A DNA stretch of 64,000 bases from Entomortierella parvispora (GCA_963573315.1 OY752152.1:620001-684000), one strand, 5' to 3'; positions 42,549-52,737 are shown, numbered from the stretch's first letter. Notes: generated by a model not told the origin, from the sequence alone. Translations and numbers: made by a program.

Positions 42549-42839
42549 ATGATCAAGCTCCTCTTGCTCCTTGCTTTCTGCTTTGTGTGCTCCGCACAGT
42601 ATGACTGCAGTGAAGCGTTCGGTGGCGATGCACCTGGATTCAAGTGTGTTAAAGAGTGCTGCACACAAGTTAGCGGAAATTTCGTTGATCGAGGCTACGT
42701 CAAGATTTGCAACGCTGGCGGCACATCGTGGGCGGCCTTTACTCAGTGCTGTAACAATAAGAAGGCACAGTGCGGTCCAACAGACGCGGAAATCGCAGAA
42801 CGAAATCGAGAACAAGAGTGTATGTTCGGACAGTGTTAA
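42549..42839 (+). CDS. Cysteine-rich small secreted protein, 96 residues
   Basis: A single-exon frame from the ATG at 42549. Residues 1-16 (MIKLLLLLAFCFVCSA) are a signal peptide. The mature chain of about 80 residues holds ten cysteines: YDCS, FKCVKECC, VKICN, QCC, AQCG, QEC and GQC. The two CC pairs and even cysteine number suggest a disulfide-knotted extracellular protein. I recognise no named family. A TATA box lies about 150 bp upstream and a CT-rich leader precedes the ATG, so expression is plausible. Its place among F-box and transposon relics is typical of fast-evolving fungal secreted proteins. An effector or antimicrobial role is inference only. Confidence 0.8.
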   Translation: MIKLLLLLAFCFVCSAQYDCSEAFGGDAPGFKCVKECCTQVSGNFVDRGYVKICNAGGTSWAAFTQCCNNKKAQCGPTDAEIAERNREQECMFGQC

Positions 42840-43199
42840 TCTATCTTTTCTCTCTCTGCAAACGAACACGCGCCTGGATTTCTCCAACCTAAGCTTCGCA
42901 GCCTATCTTGGCCCACTCATGGCCTCCACCAACCCCTTACTTAGGCTTACCATAGATAGTTCGACCTAACTACCTGTCATCATAAACCTCTATCTTTAAC
43001 CGTCCTTGACCTTTTTCCTATTGCAGTATGTACCAGCGTCCTTAATTTGGCAGGGAAATTCTAGGAGGAAACGTCTTTAAGGTCACCGCCTTCTGTCCAA
43101 ACAACCTCAATGGATCAGAGACAAAGAATGGCCAGAAGCTCATCTATAGTCGTATGAAATCTTTCCTTTAAGTACCCTATGATTGGCTTTGTTTTAGCT

Positions 43200-43620
43200 T
43201 CCTGACTGCAGACGAAGTGGTTGCGTTGGGATATCGCAGAGTCACCACTTGTAGTCTTTCAGAATCGGGTCACATCGGACTCAAATGGCCAACGAATAGT
43301 TTCAAAGGCGATCGACACGCTGATTATCCACGTCGACACTCTAGACGCCTGCGCGCCACAGCGTGTACCTGAGGCAGATGAGGTTCCATTCCTTGCAGAC
43401 AAGGCAGGCACAGCATCGAAGGGTCGATTATCTCAGGTACGAAAAGATGATTTTCTTGGGCAAAGGTGGTGGTTGAGGTGAATGTAACATGGGTGGTGCG
43501 GGGAGAAGGTGATACAAAGTAAATGTAGAAACAAGGGGCATTCAATTGTCCCTCTTTCCACCACAAAAAAACAGGTCCCGTTTGGAGGAAGTGTGCCCAT
43601 GTTCTGATCTCCCTCTGCAT
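43200..43620 (-). pseudogene. Truncated F-box gene fragment, paralogue of the 47163-49397 gene
   Basis: The minus strand from 43620 matches the first about 420 bp of the intact F-box gene at 49397. Shared plus-strand stretches include GATGAGGTTCCATTCCTTGC, GCATCGAAGGGTCGATT, CAGGTACGAAAAGATGA and CCCTCTGCATCTCAT. The start (MQR) is kept, but the intact gene's GTGAGT donor-like site is changed to GGAGAT, and homology stops near 43200, so only the N-terminal part remains. Untranslatable. Confidence 0.8.
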
Positions 43621-43679
43621 CTCATAAATTGTTCATGGTGACATTGTTTTTGTTTTTTTTACTCTGCTTGTCTGCTCTA

Positions 43680-44330
43680 TCTAGTGGCCTGCTCTCAGTC
43701 AACTTGCTATTGGTGATGAAAAGAGCAGAGCTGTGCAGGATGCGCCAACGAGCAGGCGGCAGGCCACTGCATCCCACCTACCTTGATACTATGCCTGGTT
43801 CAACCCTCAGGCAACGGTGTACATCCTACAACACTCAACGCCGTACCAGGCATGGGCTCCTTCAGTCTCTCGACACGTGTTGCGTCCTGGGGTAGGCCAA
43901 AGTTTCAGCCCGCAGGCCTCCTCTTTGCTACAATTCCGGGTGTCCACAAAGGCAGGAAGCGGCCCGAATACATTGCTCAAAGAATGCTGATGAGGGGGGG
44001 ATTAAGAGGATGCAGTGACTGACAAGAGGGGTGCAAAAGACTTCAGCAAGATAGAAGAAAACGCAGCAAAAAAGGAATAGGACATGCATTAACGAGGAAC
44101 GAGGAACAAATGAACAACAAAAAATACCGAAGTCTTTGTGCGAGAGGTAGGAAGTGAGAGTTGCAGCATGCGATGCGCGAGCCGCGGAGGTAGTGTAGGA
44201 GTCTGAGGCGAGGTAAGAAGGCAGGACGAAATTTAGAAGTGGAGAAGGTGGGGAAGTAAGAAAGAGAAGAAAAGAAGGGCGCCTTTTTTTACCACCCATC
44301 CAATCTGTGCCGCAGTCGCAGAGAGAACAA
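43680..44330. repeat. Duplicated spacer, copy 2 (partner at 38200-38770)
   Basis: Direct repeat of the 38200-38770 spacer about 5.5 kb away, with substitutions and small indels throughout. It carries the same landmark words (GCAGAGCTGTGCAGGATGCG, GATGCAGTGACTGACA, GCAGCATGCGATGCGCGAG). It again lies directly outside a minus-strand F-box start. Confidence 0.8.
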
Positions 44331-45166
44331 GGAAGCAGATAGACCGGTCCCTGTGATCAAGCGCAGGGTCCACAATAAAGTGGTCTGTGCAGACAAATGA
44401 CGCACTTTCACATGGCAAGACGTGGGAACGTACTGGATAGTTTACAATGACAACCCTCGGCAGTCTACCAACTCATGAGATACCTACTGTACGTGGGAAG
44501 TTGCAGAATACTGTTAGTAACTGCAGGCTGGACGGGGGACGAAGGAAAGAAAGCGGATATTTTTGCAGCCTGTCTTCTCGTGGATATCATGAGGTCCAAA
44601 ATTACTCTCCCCACGGTGACAATCACCACATGCCCCTGCGCCATCTGAATAGGAGTCAAGGATTTCTAGAGGAGGCCTGTGCCAGCGAACGGTTTGTTTT
44701 CCATCGCAACCCAGTGTTGCCAACATACATTGGACCGAAAGGCCGTTGTCGCCGCCATATTTGTATCCCCCCTTTCAGATTTCCATCCCGTTGCCTCTTC
44801 ATTCCCTCTGTCCCACCTCTACTACAGCACTCCTGCTTGAATACTCGATCAATGGCTCTTTTCATCTACCACCAGTAACCTCTAACGCTACCAGCGCCTT
44901 CTCTTGTACTTTCTCAGTGTTTCCCCTTCCTTTCTTTCTCCTCTGCTCCTTCTCTTTCTCTTCTGCTACCTTTTTTTTCGCCACTGCCACCTTCTTTTCC
45001 TCCTCTGCTATCTTTCTTTCTCCTCCTCCTCATCCCCTTCTCTGACCAGAATCTGCCACCTTGGCCGTTTAAGTTTACCACCAGTGTCAACTAGATCACC
45101 AGCACGTCCCACCCCTCTACTCCATCAAGCCCTGTTGGCTCCAGTGATCACCACCTGAGGGATAAG
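44331..45166. other. Intergenic region with long CT-rich leader
   Basis: About 840 bp before the F-box pseudogene. The stretch from about 44760 to 45050 is strongly pyrimidine-rich (CTTTCT, CTCCTC), like the leaders of other genes here. No gene is supported. Confidence 0.5.
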
Positions 45167-46745
45167 ATGATGAGGCTCCCAGAAGTAGCGCCGCCGACGG
45201 CCCCCATCATTTACGTCTCTGGAGAGTGCCAACCAGCATGTGAGAATTTACATAGGAACGTGATCGAAAACATCGCTAGATCTCTCTTCACTTTGAACAT
45301 TCTCGCTTGCGTGCTTGTCAGCAAGGGATTTCACAAACTCTGGTCGCCATTCTTGTTCCGTGAGGTGCATCTTAACCCGGAGAGCCAGTTCAAGTCTTTC
45401 AGACTGAATAAAACGGTAGATCTTTTCAAGCTCAGCTGCAGACTGACCCGCTGTTTCGAAACCACTAGCGCTCTTGAACACTGTAAGCTCTTAAAGGAAG
45501 CGAACTGTACAAGTCTGCAGCATCTCGACCTTCGATACCACAGTGAATTTACGAATGAAATCAATCCTGGGGTCATTCTGAACACTGTTTGGGCAGTAGT
45601 TCGTGCCAACAGAGATCTGCGTCGGTTTGTTCTCTACGGTAACATCGACTGGAGCACTTCGGACCTCTTCTTCACTTGTGGCTAGCTCTCTCACCTGAAC
45701 AATTTTAAAGGAACATGTCTTGCCGCCAGATCCAAGTGGTTTGAATAACCCTCGACTGTTTACGGAAGACTGGCATGCTTGAAACTTCTAACCATGGAGA
45801 ACTTTAAAGGATCGAGTACCAGCCTGTTGGCCATCCTGCAAGAGTCCCCGAACTTGGAAGTCCTGACAATCCGGCCAAAAAAACGCTTGGGTCCCTCTTG
45901 GCGCACTTGAGAGGAAACTGGATGGGCTTTTGAGGAACCTTGAAACCTTGACGTTGGAGGCGACAGAGATCTGCGGACTTGAGTTGCGTGAAATGTTGGC
46001 TCTGGGCCCAGATGTCAAGGAGGTGACCATTTCGGCGCAAAGGGTCCAAACTGTCAGTCCGCTGTCAAGGAGAGTAGTCAGAGTTGAGACGCTGACCCTC
46101 GACGGTGTACATGGTCAACATCACGGCGTTCTTCGATCAATCCTAGAAAACGAAGTGGGCTTGAAAGAGCTTTACGCCTTGCTCTCTGAACCTCTGGAGG
46201 ACAAGCATATCCGTCTAATGTCAGATGACGTGTATGACGATGAAAGGACGATGAAGATTCTGACGACGAGTCCGAGCAGTCCGATCAAGTTCTGGGGCTG
46301 TGAAGAGACGCTGACACGTCTGGAGATCGTCGTGGAGTGTACATTCACGAAGCCCGATGATGAAGTCATGTCGTTAGAGAGCCGATCGGAGCACTCAGTG
46401 GTCTATGGGTAGCTCGGTCGGCTCGTCAACCTTCAACATCTACGGCTGGGACAAGAAATGCTCCAAGGGGCGTCGACGAGCGAGAATGCAGGGTTTCAGG
46501 TCGACTGCCTACTGTTCTCGCTTGAATCAGGACTTGATCTCTTAAAAGGAATGAGGGAGATGAGGACTCTGGACGTGGAGTTCACCAGACACGCCACTGG
46601 CAAGAAGGAGCTCGAATGGATGGAAGATCGCTAGCCAAAGTTCGCGAACGTGAAGGGTCTCCTCCATCTTCCACCAGACGCGGGACGAATGTCCGAAGAC
46701 AGGGCGGCCGAGATTCTGGCTTAATGGCTATGGTCTGACGACAGA
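45167..46745 (+). pseudogene. F-box/LRR gene broken by stop codons
   Basis: A clear F-box N-terminus starts at 45167: ENLHRNVIENIARSLFTLNI, LACVLVSKGFHKLWSPFLF and REVHLNP. LRR-like sequence follows (LQHLDLRYHS, LRRFVLYGNIDW) to a stop at 45685. The gene continues in other frames: LETLTLEATEICGLELREM from about 45930, a stop at 46412, then LVNLQHLRLGQE, MRTLDVEFTRHA and a further stop near 46635, ending at GLLHLPPDAG. An LRR C-terminus is evident, but three or more lesions make it a pseudogene. The same region is paralogous to 38925-39830. Confidence 0.8.
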
Positions 46746-47162
46746 GGAGACAACAGGACTAGCAGCCATAAGTCGACCTCATCAACAGCTGCGACAACCA
46801 AAGACCAAAGCGATTACAACTCTGACTTCGACATTGTGGAGGACGGCAGTATCGCGCGTCAAAATCACTGAGAAGCTGTGCCGATAGTGGCTTGATCTGT
46901 TTATCTTTGTAGCTTATCTGTATTTGTATCTGTATTTGAATTTGAACTTGCACTTGTATTTGTACTGGTATATTCTCAGTCCTCTCTTCTTCAGTAATTA
47001 TTATGTAGTTCTGCTGTTCTGGCATCCGTAATATATTCGCCACCTGTTCTTTAAAGACCTGGCCAGATCTATGTGGCTCTCCCTGATTTATACTCTATGA
47101 CCGGCGACATTATGGACAATCTCAATGAAAAGATGGTATCTATATTTTTTTACTATCTATGT
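46746..47162. other. Intergenic region with TGTATT repeat
   Basis: About 420 bp. An imperfect tandem repeat of the hexamer TGTATT/TGTATC lies at about 46915-46968. No gene is seen. Confidence 0.55.
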
Positions 47163-49397
47163 CTAACGGCAGCTATACTCGGGAATTAATAGGTCTTGCT
47201 TCACCCTCACATCCAAGCCAGGTCGCAGTTCCCGTACAAGCGCCATCCAATATTGGTAATTCTCATCTTTGGCTGAAGTGTGATACCGGATCTGGAACGA
47301 CTCCAGTTTTGGCCAGCATACCACCTTGGCAGAGTCGTCTGAAGAGTATCCTTCCCTAGCCGCCGTTTCCATCATCCACTCAAAGTCCTCAAACTCAATG
47401 TGGCCATCGATCGTATGCAGACGCAGAGTCAGAGACTCCAAGTTCTTCAACCGTGTCAATTGCTTCAATGGATGATGTCGATCCTCTTCATCCAGTTGCG
47501 CCACGACGCTATCTTGCGTAATCGCACCTTGCCCTCCAAATTGCATTTCTGGATGGTAAAACTCTACAGTACGAAGATTTGGGCAGACGGTCGCAATATA
47601 CGCGTAGGTTCTCGCCAGTTCCTCGTTCACTGTCATGACATGAGGTCCTGTGGCTGCTGCTGCAAACTCGGCTGCAGTTTTGGGCGTAATCTTTTGTCTT
47701 GTGACCAATCCCAGTTTGAGGGTCAAGAGCCCCTCACAAGCCCAAATTTGATCATGTTGCAAACGAATGGGCTCCGGTGGGATCGATGGGTGTTCCAGCT
47801 TTTTTTTCCGAAGTTTGCTGTTGCTGCTTTTGTCACTGGTGGTCGTGCGAGATGCCAAACGAATCACCTCTAGCTTTGCTGCTGCCTCCTTGAGTGTCTC
47901 CTCCACCGCCCGCGCTGCTAACGCTCTGTCGCGAACTTGTACGGCCTTCTTGAATGAGTCACCCATATAAATATCGACTATTCTCCTGGTGCATATGACG
48001 GATTCCGGGGCCCTCAAGTGCTTCAAATATCTATGCTGAACAAAGAAATCTTCAATGCCGGGATTGTGGACGACGCCATTCTCGGTGTAATGTCGTCCTT
48101 TACCAATACTCTCTAGTGTTGGAGCCATATAATATGAACCGAAGCTGTACCAGTAGTCCTCCAACACCTCCGTGGGAAAGTGAATGACTTGAATATCAGG
48201 GAGCCAGCAATGGTGGTGATTTTCCGAAAAGACATAGTATCGGTATTCATTATCTTCACGATAGGGCTCTAACAGAAAGGCCTCGATTTTGCCGATTCTC
48301 TCTGGAGGAAACATGTGGACTTTGATGAGATTGCGTAAAACGCCGAAGTCTAGCCGCTCGCAGTGGAAATCGGCCGGCTCGGACCACCAAAGACGATTAC
48401 AATCGACGATGCGGAAGGCAACCAATTCGCTCAACATAATGATCACTCGTTCAATAGATCTCTGACGGATGGTCACCCGTCGCAAATACAAGCGCTTGAG
48501 AGGATGCCAAGAAAGGGGAGGTCTGACAGAGGATTGTTCTTCTTCATCATCTTCTTGAACCCAGATCCGTAAACCCTCTTTTTCACGACCAAAGATCTCG
48601 AGATCCTCCAGCACAGGACACGCTCGAAGAAGACGCAGTGGAAATACATCCTGACGGTCCCAGATTTCGAGTTTCAGTCTCTGGAGATGAGCCATGGCGG
48701 AGAGAAGTGGTCCAATGTGGAGGTCGTTCTTGATTCCATATCCGTGAAAGGAGAGCTCCTTCAGATTTCCGAACGGGTGAAGTCTCAAAACTCTACGCCG
48801 ATCTGTCAGAGTGCCAAAGCGGATGTATTGGGTGCCATCGTCGCGTCCTCCTGAACGTTGAAGTTGAAACCGGCTTAACTGCTCTTGGATTCCTCGGCGT
48901 AAAGCGTCAAAGGCCAAGATCAGCTCCTTTTCCTCCTCTTCATTGGTCAAGACGACTTGCTTATGGTCTGTCAGAGAAGGGTCGCATCGGATCCAAATGG
49001 CCAACGAATCCAGTCTCCGGAGTTGTTTCAACAGGCGACCGACACGTTGATTATCCAGGTTGGTACTCCAGACGCCCGCGCGCCACAGCGCGTACTTGAG
49101 GCAGATGAGGTTCCATTCCTTGCAGACGAGGCGGGCGCAGCATCGAAGGGTCGATTGGCTCAGGTACGAAAAGATGACTTCTATGACCTCTTGCGGCAAG
49201 ATTGGCGGTCGAGGTAAAGGTGACATGGGCTGATGCGGAGCGAAGGCGACATGGGTTGATGCAGGATGAATGTGGAAAGAAGAGGCATTCAGCTGTCCCT
49301 TTTCTGGAGCTGCCGCAGCGGTGACTCGATGGCTGTGCCACCACCAAAAAAAAAAAAATAGATCAACCACGCGTGCCCATGAACTCACCCTCTGCAT
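47163..49397 (-). CDS. F-box/LRR protein, 744 residues
   Basis: A single minus-strand frame from the ATG at 49397. Residues about 70-120 form an F-box: ILPQEVIEVIFSYLSQSTLR, CCARLVCKEWNLICLKYALW. Extensive leucine-rich sequence follows (LKELSFHGYGI, LQRLKLEIWD, LKRLYLRRVTI, LVAFRIVDCN, LLTLKLGLVTR, LRTVEFYHPEM, LESLTLRLHTI). The N-terminal about 35 residues include an odd FFFFWWWH stretch from a poly-A tract. A good donor (GTGAGT) lies directly after ATGCAGAG, and an acceptor (CACAG) 53 bp on would remove it in frame, so a first intron is likely. It faces another F-box gene with only 89 bp between start codons. Confidence 0.88.
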   Translation of the reverse strand: MQRVSSWARVVDLFFFFWWWHSHRVTAAAAPEKGQLNASSFHIHPASTHVAFAPHQPMSPLPRPPILPQEVIEVIFSYLSQSTLRCCARLVCKEWNLICLKYALWRAGVWSTNLDNQRVGRLLKQLRRLDSLAIWIRCDPSLTDHKQVVLTNEEEEKELILAFDALRRGIQEQLSRFQLQRSGGRDDGTQYIRFGTLTDRRRVLRLHPFGNLKELSFHGYGIKNDLHIGPLLSAMAHLQRLKLEIWDRQDVFPLRLLRACPVLEDLEIFGREKEGLRIWVQEDDEEEQSSVRPPLSWHPLKRLYLRRVTIRQRSIERVIIMLSELVAFRIVDCNRLWWSEPADFHCERLDFGVLRNLIKVHMFPPERIGKIEAFLLEPYREDNEYRYYVFSENHHHCWLPDIQVIHFPTEVLEDYWYSFGSYYMAPTLESIGKGRHYTENGVVHNPGIEDFFVQHRYLKHLRAPESVICTRRIVDIYMGDSFKKAVQVRDRALAARAVEETLKEAAAKLEVIRLASRTTTSDKSSNSKLRKKKLEHPSIPPEPIRLQHDQIWACEGLLTLKLGLVTRQKITPKTAAEFAAAATGPHVMTVNEELARTYAYIATVCPNLRTVEFYHPEMQFGGQGAITQDSVVAQLDEEDRHHPLKQLTRLKNLESLTLRLHTIDGHIEFEDFEWMMETAAREGYSSDDSAKVVCWPKLESFQIRYHTSAKDENYQYWMALVRELRPGLDVRVKQDLLIPEYSCR

Positions 49398-49486
49398 CTC
49401 ATCTCTCTATCACTGACCGTCCACTAATTGTGTCTTTTCACCCTTTCCCCTCATTGCCGTCTCCAGAGGAACAAGTCTGAGGAGCA
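49398..49486. promoter_or_regulatory. 89 bp bidirectional promoter between two F-box genes
   Basis: The two start codons are separated by 89 bp with CT-rich strings (CACCCTTTCCCCTC). Such a short interval must contain both 5' UTRs and the promoter elements, unless the minus gene starts further downstream. No TATA box is evident. Confidence 0.6.
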
Positions 49487-51055
49487 ATGAACCAAGCACT
49501 CGACATTCTCGAAATATGCGACGAAATTGCCCAGTACCTGCGTAGACAAGACTCGCTGGCCTGTATCCTCGTGTCCAAACGATGGTATGATGCCTTCACA
49601 CCCTCGCTCTGGAGCAAGGTCACTCTTGATAGGAATAGCCCACAGTCGGTAGTCTGGTATCTTTCCAAACACTCATCCCTGGTTGAGACTCTCATTTTGA
49701 ACAGATTCAATTTCATGCAGCCTCTGTTTGAATCGCTCTCCTTCCCAAGACTAAAGTCGTTCTCGATCGAATACCGCCTTCGCAAAGGCACGAGTGCTCG
49801 TGCTCGCGGCAGGAACACCATCGTTGCAAGTGCAGACAAAGAAGAGGAAACGGTGGAGGGGGATGAAGACGGAGATTTCCATCTCTTGCACGACATTGTT
49901 GTCGATAGTGAAAATAGGGGTATCACCGAGGACGACTTTGGGCCTTTTATCGAGAAACACGGCACTACCTTGACGACCCTCCGCATCGAGTTGACGCAGG
50001 AAACTCCACCCCTCACTCTTGAGTGGATGGCCCAGTGCCGCATTTTGAAAAGCTTCGATCTCAGCATTGACTCCGAGGTTCCATGGTTGGACTATGTTCG
50101 CATCTGGAGGTCGTGTCAGTTGGAGAGCATCCGACTGAAGGTGTCGGTACCTAGAGCAGCCCATACTATTTCAAATATCAAGAGAACAGTGGAGATGGAC
50201 GATGTGGTTGGATGTTTACCTGTCAAGAAATTGACGTTGAGCTTGAATGGAGTTCCTGTGGACCATCAACTGTGGTTCACCAAGCTCTGCGATCCAACCC
50301 TCGAAGATCTAACCTTGGCCTGCATTTCAAGGCAGGAACAACCTATGGCTTTCTTTACCCAGGCCATGAAGGATGGGAGTTTTCCCAGGTTGACAAAGCT
50401 GTTGACAGGGTACCAAGGACCCGATGATCAATCTCTTGCTGAAATGGTTTCCGCCCGCCTCCCTGTGGGGTTTCAAGAGCTCCGTTTCACTTGGAGCGGC
50501 TCCGGACCTTTGACTTGGAAGGCTCTGCAGAATTCCTCGATACACCTGAACTCTCTCCAGTGTTTGCAATTGAAGTATAGCAACACCACTGGTCCCATGA
50601 TCTCAGAGATGCTCCAGTCGATGCCAAACCTTCGAGAGTTCGCGGCTGGAGTCCTCAGCGACACGGATATGAATCAGGACGAAATGTCCTCTCGCCCTTG
50701 GATCTGCCTTCGTCTTGAGTCCTTGGATATCACCCTTATGGTCCAGGGAGGCAAAACTGGCCACGCCATGTTTTTTGACAGGATTGCACTCTTGACTCAG
50801 TTGCGCGTCCTCTCAGTCGCTGACCATAATGAGAGGACTGACCATGGGAGACAGTACCTTTTTTTTAGCCTCGAGTATGGATTAGACGTTCTCAAGAGTC
50901 TCGGTAGAAACTTGGTCGAGCTCTACATGAGAGATACAGGGTCCCTATCGAAGGAGGATATCGATTGGATGATAGCCTATTGGCCACACATAGTTGCAGG
51001 ACGAGCACCTTTTCTCAAGTTGTATAACAACGCGAAAAGAATACAAGAAAAATGA
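49487..51055 (+). CDS. F-box/LRR protein, 522 residues
   Basis: A single intact exon from the ATG at 49487. The F-box occupies the first about 45 residues: ALDILEICDEIAQYLRRQDS, LACILVSKRWYDAFTPSLW and SKVTL. After an acidic spacer (EEETVEGDEDGD) the chain is leucine-rich (LTTLRIELTQE, LESIRLKVSV, KKLTLSLNGV, LEDLTLACIS, LQCLQLKYSN, LESLDITLMV, LRVLSVADHN). It ends with the family-typical LSKEDIDWMIAYWPHI. It is probably an SCF substrate receptor. This is the best-preserved member of the 36-51 kb F-box block, and its 5' end is the parent-like form of the relic at 38795. Confidence 0.92.
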   Translation: MNQALDILEICDEIAQYLRRQDSLACILVSKRWYDAFTPSLWSKVTLDRNSPQSVVWYLSKHSSLVETLILNRFNFMQPLFESLSFPRLKSFSIEYRLRKGTSARARGRNTIVASADKEEETVEGDEDGDFHLLHDIVVDSENRGITEDDFGPFIEKHGTTLTTLRIELTQETPPLTLEWMAQCRILKSFDLSIDSEVPWLDYVRIWRSCQLESIRLKVSVPRAAHTISNIKRTVEMDDVVGCLPVKKLTLSLNGVPVDHQLWFTKLCDPTLEDLTLACISRQEQPMAFFTQAMKDGSFPRLTKLLTGYQGPDDQSLAEMVSARLPVGFQELRFTWSGSGPLTWKALQNSSIHLNSLQCLQLKYSNTTGPMISEMLQSMPNLREFAAGVLSDTDMNQDEMSSRPWICLRLESLDITLMVQGGKTGHAMFFDRIALLTQLRVLSVADHNERTDHGRQYLFFSLEYGLDVLKSLGRNLVELYMRDTGSLSKEDIDWMIAYWPHIVAGRAPFLKLYNNAKRIQEK

Positions 51056-51148
51056 AATACAGATGTCGAGTTTTATCTCCCAAGGGCAACACCAAGTTGT
51101 TTTCATCGTCCATATACGTTGCACCAGGATAAGAGATATAGGTCTTGT

Positions 51149-51535
51149 TTATTGTGCGGTATCAATGTCCTCGCTGCTGCTGCTTCGAATAGGTCCGTGA
51201 TGAAGCCCTTGACGCCAACTGAACCGGTCTCGGGCACCTTCAAGTTGAATCCCTGTCATCCATTTCCAGACCAGCCATTGCAGAGAACACCAACCTATAA
51301 TCCCAATCCCAATGACGATCCTCCGAAGACGCGATCGCCCAATATGCAACACAATTATCCTCTGCCAACGCGACTTTTGGATGGCCCTTGATCGAGTCCT
51401 GGATCGCTTCTCTGCCTCCTGCTTTCCACCCACAATATGTTCGTCTTCGTCCTCTTCCGACAAGTCTGTTCTCGCTATCTCCAGCCCTCCCCAGGAGATC
51501 CATACTGCCCTTCCTCGCTGCAGCACATTAACCAT
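51149..51535 (-). CDS. Possible small membrane protein (uncertain)
   Basis: A minus-strand frame of 128 residues from an ATG at 51535. It has an acidic stretch (LSEEDEDEH), a basic stretch (RSRTRSRAIQKSRWQR), then a hydrophobic segment (RIVIGIGIIGWCSLQWLVW) that could be one membrane helix, and a short polar tail. I recognise no family. The start is only 28 bp beyond the MPDU1 stop on the same strand, so this may be part of its 3' UTR instead. The composition is protein-like but support is weak. Confidence 0.4.
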   Translation of the reverse strand: MVNVLQRGRAVWISWGGLEIARTDLSEEDEDEHIVGGKQEAEKRSRTRSRAIQKSRWQRIIVLHIGRSRLRRIVIGIGIIGWCSLQWLVWKWMTGIQLEGARDRFSWRQGLHHGPIRSSSSEDIDTAQ

Positions 51536-51562
51536 CCTTGACCGACCACTGGACCACCCATC

Positions 51563-52390
51563 TCAATCGAGCTTCTTGACGCGCTTCTTGGTATCCGAAG
51601 ATCCAACAGAGCCCTTCTCGCCAATCTTGACAGCCGACGCGCTCGAGTTGTTCCAGTAAAGAGCCATCTGGAGAGCCAAGACACAGTTGAAGAGCGTGCT
51701 GAGCAAGAATCCAGACAAGATGACGATATCATCGACCTCGGTCAAAGTGGTGTAGACACGAGCCAACGATCCCGCAAAGTAGTTGAAGATGGTGAAGGCC
51801 GAGAGTTGTCCAGTGCTCTTGTTCTTGTGGTTCTCAATAATCTGGGGGATCTTGGAGAACAAGTTGATGGGGATGGTGGCGGCTTGCAAAAGGGTAAGAA
51901 GCTCCTTGGAGACCCAGGCGGTGGTGACAACAGACCCATCATATTGAGTAGCGCTGGTGCTGCGACCGAGAATGTTGCCAAAGAACAAGAAAGAGGAGAG
52001 AACCACAAAGGCGCTAGCATTCTTGCCAGAGTAATGGAGCATGAGCCCGAGAATGATCAAGTTTTGGATGGTGACAAAGAAGGTCTCGCCATAGGTGGAG
52101 ATGGGGTTGTTTTGACGCATGTTGTAGGCCAGCGAGATGACACAGGCGAGGGTCTCGAGCATGTACGAGGACACGGAGACGCCCTTGGCGGTGCGGGCCT
52201 GGACAATCTTGATGATCTGGGGCACCTTGACGATGGCGCCGCCGGCGACGATTCCAAAGCCGAGGCCCTTTGAGATTGCGTACTTGATGCAGTCGACATC
52301 GCGGTAGTTGAAGTCCTCGATAAGGGAGCTGTAGCAGGTGTCGCCAATGATGGCTACGGCGGGAGTCTTGAGGAAGAAGGGGAGCTGCAT
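51563..52390 (-). CDS. MPDU1, mannose-P-dolichol utilization protein (PQ-loop family)
   Basis: A single minus-strand exon of 275 residues from the ATG at 52390. MPDU1/Lec35 is an ER multi-span protein needed for use of dolichol-phosphate mannose and glucose in N-glycan and GPI precursor synthesis. Both PQ-loop repeats are present: GGAIVKVPQIIKIVQARTAK with GVSVSSYMLETLACVISL, and INLFSKIPQIIENHKNKSTG with QLSAFTIFNYFAGSLARV. About seven hydrophobic helices are visible. A Lys-rich tail (KKRVKKLD) ends the protein, consistent with ER retention. It is divergent from the DCAF7 gene (347 bp). Confidence 0.94.
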   Translation of the reverse strand: MQLPFFLKTPAVAIIGDTCYSSLIEDFNYRDVDCIKYAISKGLGFGIVAGGAIVKVPQIIKIVQARTAKGVSVSSYMLETLACVISLAYNMRQNNPISTYGETFFVTIQNLIILGLMLHYSGKNASAFVVLSSFLFFGNILGRSTSATQYDGSVVTTAWVSKELLTLLQAATIPINLFSKIPQIIENHKNKSTGQLSAFTIFNYFAGSLARVYTTLTEVDDIVILSGFLLSTLFNCVLALQMALYWNNSSASAVKIGEKGSVGSSDTKKRVKKLD

Positions 52391-52737
52391 TGTGGCAGGG
52401 GCTGGGGGCTGGGGATGAAGGGAAGAGGAGAGAAGAGAAGAGAAGAGAAAAGAAGGGAAGGGATGATTGACAGGTGCAAATGAATGAAATGAAATGAAAT
52501 GAAATGGATGGGCCGTTCCTTCCTTTGCACGCGCGCCCAAACTGCCGCCACGAGTTGACACAGAAAAGGCGATGGGGTGGCAGTCACGTCTCTTGCTGGG
52601 GCGACATGGTGCACCATGTTCGCTATCGCTCTGTTGCTCTTCTCGTCATCACTCCCTTTCGTCCCCTCCTCCGCTCCTCCTCTTCCTCCTTCTCCTTTCT
52701 CCCTCCATCTTCTTCCTCTTCCTCTTTCTCTACTCCA

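Noticed and set aside
43629..44022. Small plus-strand frames in the duplicated spacer, one with a signal-like start
   Set aside because: The homologous copy at 38200-38770 does not keep these frames, so they are not under coding selection.
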